Positions 55,440-64,000 of a stretch of 64,000 bases of DNA are shown piece after piece; the first letter of the stretch is position 1, and every line of letters starts with the position of its first letter. The notes below the pieces were generated by a model. It worked only from the letters and a program-made list of their open reading frames with translations, did no database searches and was not told the origin of the DNA. The position numbers and the translations under genes were made by a program. The stretch lies in contig CP114486.1 in the NCBI GenBank assembly GCA_027186245.1, positions 9,810,501-9,874,500 of the forward strand, read 5' to 3'. The DNA is from Coriaria nepalensis (Eukaryota; Streptophyta; Magnoliopsida; Cucurbitales; Coriariaceae).

Positions 55440-58400
55440 ATTTCTGTGTTTTGTCATCGCTTGCGTCACCTATCACTGCTAAACGTGGGGTCATTGAAGA
55501 CTTGAAGTTGAACCTTTGTGATAGATTGATTCATTCATTGCGTTAGTGACGGATGGGGTGGGTTAAGTAAGTTTTGTTAGTGTTGGTATTGATCAAAGAG
55601 GTGAATTTTTTGCTTGAAAATTATAAAGGTTGACATTTTTTGTGGGTTTGAGTCGTTTGACTTTTCTTTACGAAAGGGTTCTAATTCGCAATGTTTTGTT
55701 AATTGGATTTTGATTTATTTTTCTTTTACTTCCACTTAATACGATACGATGTTAGAATACATAAATCTTGTATGCATACGTGATGTTGTATAAATTATGT
55801 GGGATTATTAAATTTAATTAATAATTATAAATATTATTTTAATATTTTATATATAATTTATTAATTAAAAGAATATTTATAATTATAATAAAATTTAATA
55901 TATTATGGAAATTCTTAATATTGAATTGTTGTGGTAAGTAATCCAAAGAACGTATCACATTTAATGAGTGTGATTTGAAAAACTTTTCTTCTTTTTTATT
56001 TGGGAGTATTTTATTCCAATTAATAAAATAAAATAAAATAAAATCATATTAATATTTTTATTATTAAATAATGATAATTATCTTATTAGTTTGATTGAAA
56101 TATTCTTGGAATATATAATAATTGCTCTTAGTATAATTTGGATAGATTTAATACTTAAATAAGTATTTTGAGATTTTAATTAAAATAATATTAATAAATA
56201 TAACAACACATTTTTTTTAAGGTCTTCTTTTGAATATAGTTTTAGTAAATATTACAACTATATTAAAATAGTGTTTTGTTCTTTTTTTATTTTTTTAATA
56301 AAACTTTAATTATATAATTATATAAGTGGATAACACAAAAAGTTAAGAAGAATTCTTCTTGAGATATAATTTTTGGAAGAATCTTTGAAATATTTTAGTA
56401 GTAATTAAAATATATTAAATATTATATTATTATATATATACTTGTAATAATGATGAAATTTAAATCTATATTTAAAATTTTAAAATAAATTAATACTATT
56501 TTAAAGAATTATCTATCAATTAATTAAATTATACATAGGATGACAATATAATTTACAACTTGCAAGATTTTTATGGATTATTCAAACTGTTAAATAAAAG
56601 TAACTTTTTAAATTTAATTTAAATTTAAATTTAAATTTTATATATAATATTTAATATGATATTTTATATTTATTTAATAATATTATAAATCTAACTATTT
56701 TTCTCATAATCTATTGCCAAAACGCGTGAAAGAATTTTTAAAATTAAAAAAAAAAAAAAAAAAAAATTTGTTGCCAACTTGCAAGAGGCAGCCCTCTTGG
56801 TTACTTTTGATAGAGCTATGGAACAACAACCCTTAATGGGAGTGGTCCAGCGGCGCAAGCAATTTTGACCGACAATGAAAAAGGACAGGACCAAAGTTGG
56901 TTCCCCGAGGTTAATTCTATTTATATATAACTTTAAATAACAATACGTTACGTAGGCACAACTTGACCCACGCCATGATCAAATTCTTGTGTCCCAAGGT
57001 ATTTTTTGATGACGTCAGTCATGACATCCTTTAAAAAAAAAAAAAAAGAAATTTATTTATTTATCTCGAAGCTACCAGGATACTCCCTCAATTCTTATTG
57101 TCTGCCTACGTATCATACTGCAATCTAGAACCTGTGCCTTGCACGGGTCACTTAATTTTTAATAACATATTTTATATAGTTATAATTAATTTGATTAACA
57201 ACTAATATTAATTGAATCAAGAAGATACATGCACGTTCGGGCAAATGGCTGAAAGATACAGGCGGCATGAAGTTTAAGGTTACCTACTTTCATAGGAATC
57301 TGACTGACCTATGTCCCAGTAATCACTTTTTCTAGGATGCTAACATCTTAGTACTAGAAGTGTTCATGGGTCGGTTAAACCGAAATCCAAATTATCCAAA
57401 CCAAACCAAATCATAGTGAGTACAAAATCGGTATATTGTAATATAGAAATAGATTTCAACTATATAATATAAACAGTATATTGAATTTAATAATAGTTTA
57501 GTATTTTTAAAATCATGAATAATTAATCTAACTCATTATTTATATATTTAATTATATATATATATATATATGAATAATATTTGTAAATATTATATTTTAT
57601 ATATGACATTACCAATTATATATGTTTTAATTTTAATTATGTATTTAATATTATTTTAAAATATTAATATATAAGTTTAAATATAAATAATATAATATAT
57701 GTATTGGATTGGATTGATAGTCCTTTTTGCTTAAATGACTTTTTTTAAAAAAAATTTATTTTAATTATTTAATTAGTCGGCAATTGGGCATGAAGAAACC
57801 CTTTGAATTTGTCAAATATGAAAAGTTGAAATTTCTATTTCTTTTTATTTTTTTATTTTTTTTAAATTTTTGTTTCATGAACTTATCCATTCTTTATCGC
57901 AACCTTTGGATTAATTTTAAATTAGAACATATGATCAAATGCACTCTGCCGCTAGACGTCATTATCAACTCTATCACTATCTCTGGATGATGACTTGGCA
58001 GATAAAATATATAAAAAAAAATGAGTCCAAGTGAAACGAACGAAACCGTGCTGCATGGTGCTTCTCGAAAGGTTCTTCATCAATTTTATAACTAAGCTGT
58101 CAACCTTGACTTTCTTGTATTTGTCAATTCTGTTTCTTACTGTTTTTGTTGTTGTTCGCTTTGCCTTAGTTGACCGTACAGTATGTGAGCCCCCATAAAT
58201 TGCTAGAATCTGATTCGACCCAATTCATTTTGTGAATTCAAAAATCTGAAGATGTTCTTATTTCAAAATTACATTTTTTAGTGAGTCCGGTCAAGTATCG
58301 ACTACTCTAAACACTGAATTTAAATGTTAATAATTTTAAATTACTAACGAGGTGTATGTGCTTAATTGCTTAATATGCCATGTCAGCATTCAATGAGTGA

Positions 58401-58800
58401 AAAAACTTCATATTTTCATTTTGACCCTGTCAATTATATTCTTCTTAAATTTATATGAATCATTGGATATGTCTGAATTTTTAGAATTTTGGGGCAGTTC
58501 CGTTATTTGTTAAAACCTCTGGGAAATAACGGTAATTTTGTATGACATCCTGGGCATAAAATGATATATAGAAATATTAGGCCAATTTCTAACTGTAATA
58601 TTTATGTACCAAATTTGTGTGTACTCTTCTGTAATATTCAAATTAACATGTAAAACACAAGAAAACAAAATGCGAAAACCGTAGAAAAAAAGAGAATACA
58701 TTGGTTGTGTTTGTTCCCTAGGAATGTTTGTGGATCAGAAAGAACCAAAAAGAAAGAAAACTTCAAATGGAGGATCAAACTGACACGTGATATGAGAAGG
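55440..58800. other. AT-rich intergenic region
   Basis: No gene recognised. Includes a 20-plus A tract near 56748-56766, the palindrome TGACGTCA near 57012, and a GGTCGGTTAAACCG palindrome near 57371 that may open a MITE. (TA)n runs lie near 57555. Open frames here are low-complexity. Confidence 0.5.
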
Positions 58801-58808
58801 GGGAAAGT

Positions 58809-59880
58809 TGTTAGAATCAATTGAATGCATCAATCGAATGCAATAAGAAGAGCTCAATAAAATGGACCGAATGACTTGAACAATTTTATTGAAACTCAAC
58901 TTTGGTTTTAATCGCCATTGACAACTCTAACAGAAAGCATAAAAACAGCTTACATTAGCCTTATCTTAGCTACGTGATTAACAAAGCAAGGGAATATGTC
59001 AAATAACAACATCCCTAAAGATTAGGATTATTGAAACAGAAAGCAGACTAAGTAAAACCCAAACAACAACCTCTTTATATACCCTCCCTTAAACTAATTA
59101 GGGACTACAATTAGTTTTTACATTGGTGGCTTCACACACTCTCATCATCTTCCTAAGTTTCTGAAATGCTTCTAATTTTAACGGCTTCATCATCAAATCA
59201 ACCACCTATTCTTGAGTTCCACAATGAATTAATTCAATATCACCATCTTTTGTAAGATCTCTCACGAAATGAAACCACATAAATAAGATCATCCACATAA
59301 ATACTTACTATCAACACTTTACCTTCACTGCTTCTCTTAGTGAATAAAGTCTTCTCATTCGAACTCTTCTGGAAGCCTTCACTAATGAAATGAGTTTCAA
59401 TATAGCTAAACTAAATACACGTGTTCACCAAGTTCACCATGGAGAAATGATGATTTTACATCCAACTGATAAATCTTTCAACCTCTTTACGTTGCAAGTA
59501 CCACTATCATCCTCATTGTTTCCATATGAGCTACTAGAGCAAATACTTCAGTGAAGTCTATATCTTATTGTTGAGAATACCTTTAGGCTACCAACCAAGC
59601 CTTAAACTTATCTAGTTCTCCAAGTTCGTTCAACTTCGTTTTATAAATCCATTGTACTTCAATGGTTTTGGCACCAACTAGCAAGTCAGTAAGTTTCCTG
59701 GTGTGATTCTTTTCAATGGAATTAATCTTCGAATCCATTTCCCATTTCTATTTCGAACTCTTCACTGCCTCTTCATAGTTAATGGGATCAGTTGAACCAA
59801 CGAGGGCCATATTGAGCTTAATTTCTTCCTCGGATAGTGCCTCTCCACTGTCATAATCTTGTTGAAATTGCTTGTTATGC
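58809..59880 (-). mobile_element. Copia-3 relic with internal deletion
   Basis: Minus strand. RT starts near 59850 (SEEEIKLNMALVGST, then VQWIYKTKLNELGELDKFKA). It reaches VLIVSIYVDDLIY near 59300, then jumps directly to HFVRDLTKDGDIELIHCGTQ and LMMKPLKLEAFQKLRKMM, the C-terminal end of RNase H. The rest of RT and most of RNase H are missing. A purine tract (TTTAAGGGAGGG) precedes a likely 3' LTR at about 58809-59082 that ends TTGATTCTAACA. The other LTR is not visible. Confidence 0.75.
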
Positions 59881-60459
59881 AATTTAATCAAAACTAGCAA
59901 ATGGTTGACTTTTTGATTTGGTTTGACTTGGGCATTGACTTCTCAACCATCAGATGAAACACTTCAAGCCTAACTTGTAGGCTTTGGAATCACTCAATTT
60001 GGAATTGTGTAGCTCAATATATGGATCAAGTTGCAGAAGCTATTTTGATGCTGTTTAGTTGCTTCAGTTGCAAGCAATTGCGATAATTTAAATTTTACTC
60101 AGCAAATTAAAGATCCAACAATTGGATGAATTCTAAGTGATTTGTGAAGAAATTAAAGACTTTTGGATCATCAAGATCCGATGATTATTAATCTCAGTAG
60201 GTGGCAAAAAACAGACAATTTTTTTCAGCTTTCAAGCATGGCTTTTGTACCTTTATCCTCAAAGTCTTAGTTTGCATTTATTAATAGCATGGTTATGTTT
60301 GTAATCATGTTTAGAAGCATGATGATGGAAGTCCCTTGTACTGTTCCAAGTTATATATATATGTATTGTAATTGTAGTTGTTTTTAAAGATGAAGTATGA
60401 TTAATTTATTTTCATTTCAAGCAAGGAAACTGAGCACCTCTGATTTGGTCTGGTTTTTG

Positions 60460-61380
60460 TTCTGAAGTTATCGATTTCCTATCCCCACAATTGAAGACAT
60501 GCTCGATGAATTCTACAGAGCTACTTATTTTTGTAAGCTTGATTTTCGGGCCGACCACTACCAAATTTGGCTCACTCGGATGATGTTAAAAAATCAACCT
60601 TCTGCATGTATAATGGACACTAATAATATTTGGTCATGCGATTCGGGTTATGTATCACACCTTTGACATTCCAAGCTGTGATGAACTTGGTATTTCGTCC
60701 GCATCTCCGCCATTTTATTTTGGTTTTCTTCGATGATATCTTAATCTATAGCCGGACATGGGAAGAGCATCTCCGTCGTCTTTGCAAAATATTACAGATT
60801 ATAGCCCATAATCAATTTTACATAAAGCTAAATGTAGTTTCGGTCAGCACAAAATCAAGTACCTTGGGAAGCTCAATAATTCCGCTAGAGTTAGAGCATA
60901 CCCTACAAAAATTGACGCCATGGTGCATTGGCGACTGCCCAAGTCAATCACTGCCTTACGATGTTTTCTCGGATTAACCGGGTACTAACGTAAATTAGTT
61001 CTCCATTATGGGTGATTGCTCGCCCTCTCACTCAATTGTTGAAGAAAGGCAGTTCCAATGGTCGGAAGAAGGGGAGGACACGTTTCAAAAAGTAAATGCA
61101 TCCATAATATCTACTCCTGTTCTCGCCCTACTTGATTTTTTTGATATTTTTATCATCGAAATAGATGCCTCGGGGTTTAGGATCGATACGGTGTTGCAGC
61201 AGAGGAAGGTAGCTTACACTACGCCAAAGAAAGCCATCCAAAAATTTGTCAATCGACGCCAAAGAAATGCTTGCAATCCTTGAAGCAGTAAAGCAATGTC
61301 GTCCTTATCTATTAGGAGAAGGTTCCAGATCTACATAGACCAGCGTAGCTTACACTATCTACTTGAACAGTGCGTAATGA
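60460..61380 (+). pseudogene. gypsy-2 reverse transcriptase and RNase H
   Basis: Plus-strand Ty3/gypsy pol relic. Near 60475: FPIPTIEDMLDEFYRATYFC, then KLDFRADHYQIWLTRMM. Frame 60630-60977: FGLCITPLTFQAVMNLVF, FILVFFDDILIYSRTWEEHL (active-site DD intact) and NQFYIKLN. Frame 61008-61283: FQWSEEGEDTFQKVNASI, TPVLALLDFFDIFIIEIDAS. Then IYIDQRSLHYLLEQ near 61330. Several shifts separate these frames. Confidence 0.85.
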
Positions 61381-61389
61381 CGCTGGAAC

Positions 61390-62160
61390 AACAAAAGTGC
61401 TCATTTTATCGCTCTTACGCACCCTTATTCCGCCAAAACAGTTGCTGAAATTTTCATCCGGCACGTGGTCCATATTTACACGGCATTCCGGAATCCATTG
61501 TTTGTGATCGTGACTGTATTTTCTTCAGCACTTTCTTGAAAGAGCTTTTTCTATTGCACGGGACGCGCATAATTGTGATCGTAAATCGCTGCTTGGAACA
61601 ATATTTGCACCCATCCGCGATGTTGGGAGTCGTTCTTAGCATGGGCAGAATGCTGGTACAATACCTCATTTCACCGTTCTATCGGGATGACGCCCTTCGA
61701 AGGGTTTTATAGTCGTCCACCACCTACAATGATCGAATATAGTGCAGGTGACTATTCGGTGGAGGAAGTTGATTGCGTCCATCACACAAGGGAAGAAATT
61801 CTTCGTGAGCTTAAGCCTAAGCTTCACCACGCTCGAAACCAAATGAAACAGTATGCCGATCGAGAAAGGTGGGAAGAGTCGTTCGTCAAAAGAGATTGGG
61901 TATATTTGACGCTTCAACTGTATCATCAACAATTTGTGTTTAAGCGTGCTTATCAAAAACTTGCAAGCCATTCCTTCGGCCCCTATAAGCTATTAGCTCA
62001 CATCAGGACCTTTGCTTACAAGTTGGAATTACCCAATAAATCGATGACCCATCCGATCTTCCATGTATCTCTACTGAAGCGTCACGTGGGTACACAAGCC
62101 ATTATTTATCCGACTACCCCACCCTATATATACAGAGGAAGGTATGCTTGTTCTTGAACA
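61390..62160 (+). pseudogene. gypsy-2 integrase and C-terminal tail
   Basis: Near 61470-61570 the core reads HGIPESIVCDRDCIFFSTFL, then LHGTRI, with the DRD acidic pair. After shifts, frame 61687-62157 gives TPFEGFYSRPPPTMIEYSAG, RDWVYLTLQLYHQQFVFKR, FGPYKLLAHI and HPIFHVSLLKRHVG, the usual end of chromovirus integrase. A chromodomain would follow but only a frayed remnant is seen after 62100. No LTRs recognised. Confidence 0.85.
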
Positions 62161-63440
62161 CCAGAGGAGGTGCTTCATTTTTGTTGGAGTCAACCTGGTA
62201 TAAATCCTCTTCAAGAAGCCTTAGTTCGACGTTGTTTTGTGCTTCTGCATTATAACGCAGAACACGTTTAGTGAATATTTATGAAAGAATTCTTTAATGA
62301 TAGTTAATTAGTCTATTAACACCGGGAGTTAAGAATAATGTCTCGTAATACTATGACCTTAGAATTCCTCGTGATCATCATTCCATCTCAATCCGAAAGC
62401 TAAATTATTAGGATAGTGCCCGCCGGTCATGACCTTAGTATCCAAAACGTATAAAGACACATACGCCATTCATATAAAAATTGAAGACTAATATTTTCTG
62501 ACTTGGTTGTGAAATAATATCGATCCGGCTTTAAATTTTAAATTTCATCTTAGACTACGCCTATAGGTATAACAGTAGTGCACCCGCAGGATTGAACACA
62601 GTTAATTGATATTTTTTGTTGGTCTAAAGGATCAAAACTCCAAAAATTTAGTTTTGGTGCTAAAAGATCATTGCATTTTTCATATTGGGATTTCAAAGGC
62701 ATCTATATTTCAAATGGTTTAAAAAGAAGCCATGCATTTTCGTCTTGGGTGCTAAATGATCTTGTATTTTTTTAAGCATTCCAAACATCCCCTAATCATT
62801 ATTCTTAACGTTTTTATTAAACTAGCGGATGATATGGCCTGATGATGTGGGATACAACATAATTTTTTGAAATTTAAGAAAAATCTTCATTATATATTTT
62901 AATATTTAATCCTTGATTTGGCTAAAAAATACTTAATTAAATATTTATTTAATACTTTTGATTAATTTTTTTTTTTTTTTTTTTTACTTTTTGTGTTTTG
63001 AATGATTCTCTTACCATAAGAAAAAAAAAATCACGTGTGGGAAATTAAGATGGGTTCATGTTCTTCACATGAAGAACGCTTAAACTCATCTAGGTTCGTG
63101 TTCTTCGTGTGAAGAACGGTTGAACCGAAATCTATGGGTTCAAATTGTTATGCATGAAGAACCAATAGAACCTAGATATCTGGGTCGAGTGATTTCTTTT
63201 TCTGGTAAACAAATGCTTCAAAATATAGGGGTAAAAAAGAAAGAATAAATTAATTGGGGGAAGAAAGTGAAAAAAAAAAAAAGAAAAACAAATAAGAGTG
63301 AAATTATAATTCTTAAAATGTTTTTTTTTTAAAAGACATGGTGCGCCATGTCACCACCCACGTAATTGGTCAATTTGGAGAAAATGGTCAAACTAACGGT
63401 TGGGGTGGTGAAACTAACGGTAGAGATATTTTAATATATG
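62160..63440. other. Intergenic DNA with short hairpin repeats
   Basis: No gene recognised. Two hairpins with GTTCTTC/GAAGAAC stems lie at 63060-63077 and 63100-63117 inside imperfect ~40-base repeats. A ~20-base T run lies near 62970. Confidence 0.5.
63060..63117. repeat. Two GTTCTTC-NNNN-GAAGAAC hairpin repeats
   Basis: Perfect 7-bp inverted arms with 4-base loops (ACAT; GTGT), 40 bases apart, each preceded by GGTTC(A/G)T. A third, decayed copy (GCATGAAGAACC) lies near 63153. Confidence 0.8.
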
Positions 63441-63444
63441 GGTT

Positions 63445-64000
63445 GAAGCAATGGTTTGTAACTCTCGAACTCGATCTTAATTCTTCAAATTGAAATCCTG
63501 GTAGAGACATAATGAAGATATCAACCACAATTTCCTTTGTGCTACAATTCTACAACCTAACTTCACCCCTTTTGATCTTCTTTCTAATTATAGTATGATA
63601 GTAACTAGTGTATGCATTATTTGACCAAATTGACCTGAATTTTCTAAAATAACGATTGTTGATTTGCTATCACACTAGATACTAACTGAGGTTTGATTGA
63701 ATGAATCCCAAATAAGAAAGAACCTTTCTAAACTAAACTCTTTGAACGTGAAGATGTAGAGATATACTTAGTTTCAATTATGGACTGAGCAACCATATTT
63801 TACTTATTCGAACCCCAACGAAATACATGAGCTCCTACTTTAAACCAATATCCACTTGTGCTTTTAGAGACATTAAAATAGCTTGCCCAATCACTATCAT
63901 CATATCCTTTCAAAACTAACTCTCTTCCTTTATATGGAATTCCAAAATTCATTATTCCATTAAAATATCGAAGCACTATATTAATTACCCTTAGATAAAT
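63445..64000 (-). mobile_element. Copia-4 relic (RNase H end), continues past window edge
   Basis: Minus strand from the right edge: VLRYFNGIMNFGIPYKGREL, KGYDDSDWASYFNVSKSTSG, YWFKVGAHVFRWGSNK and ETKYISTSSRSK. These match Copia RNase H (GYxDSDWAGDxDxRKSTSGYxF). Then CDSKSTI and VVDIFIMSLPGFQFEELR near 63480-63540, the degenerate ADILTKPLxxxxFEELR ending. RT and the LTRs lie outside or are lost. Confidence 0.75.

Overview
This is nuclear DNA of a flowering plant, almost certainly a eudicot. The evidence is intron-split genes of plant-specific families (NAC, DOG1-like, class E cyclin-dependent kinase, ALDH3 with an N-terminal extension, nucellin-like aspartic protease), an AT-rich intergenic background, and many decayed Copia, Ty3/gypsy, LINE, hAT-like and Mutator-like elements. 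I cannot name the species.

Layout. 1-4.6 kb: minus-strand CDKE;1/CDK8-type Mediator kinase; 13 coding exons can be followed and the C-terminus runs off the left edge. 4.7-14 kb: AT-rich intergenic DNA with a gypsy RT scrap, a plus-strand Copia relic broken by a GC-rich hAT-like element, and a minus-strand FAR1/MULE transposase relic. 14.1-15.0 kb: intronless DOG1-like gene, plus strand. 15-21 kb: degenerate telomere-like repeats, a foldback block, an ankyrin (AKR2-like) exon fragment and short tandem duplications. 21.9-26.1 kb: minus-strand chromodomain Ty3/gypsy relic, joined to a phytocystatin fragment in which a 78-bp block is triplicated in frame. 27.5-31 kb: minus-strand RING-CH (MARCH-like) membrane E3 ligase. 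31.7-41.2 kb: an old Copia element (Copia-2) interrupted by a Copia element with both LTRs (Copia-1), itself carrying an in-frame 3 x 225-bp amplification in RNase H. 41.9-50.5 kb: plus-strand ALDH3 gene of 11 coding exons, whose 6-kb intron 2 holds a long-armed foldback element and a LINE. 51.4-53.5 kb: plus-strand Asp1/nucellin-like aspartic protease. 54.0-55.2 kb: minus-strand ATAF-type NAC factor. 55-64 kb: AT-rich DNA, then Copia-3, gypsy-2 and Copia-4 relics; Copia-4 runs off the right edge.

The six host genes look intact within the window: exon phases add up and catalytic or metal-binding residues are present. They are unrelated in function and are simply neighbours on the chromosome. 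NAC and ALDH3 families are both often stress-associated, but the sequence shows no functional link. I found no operon-like or defence-type system. The most unusual signals are the two independent in-frame triplications (cystatin fragment and Copia RNase H), the nested Copia pair and the telomere-like/foldback block.
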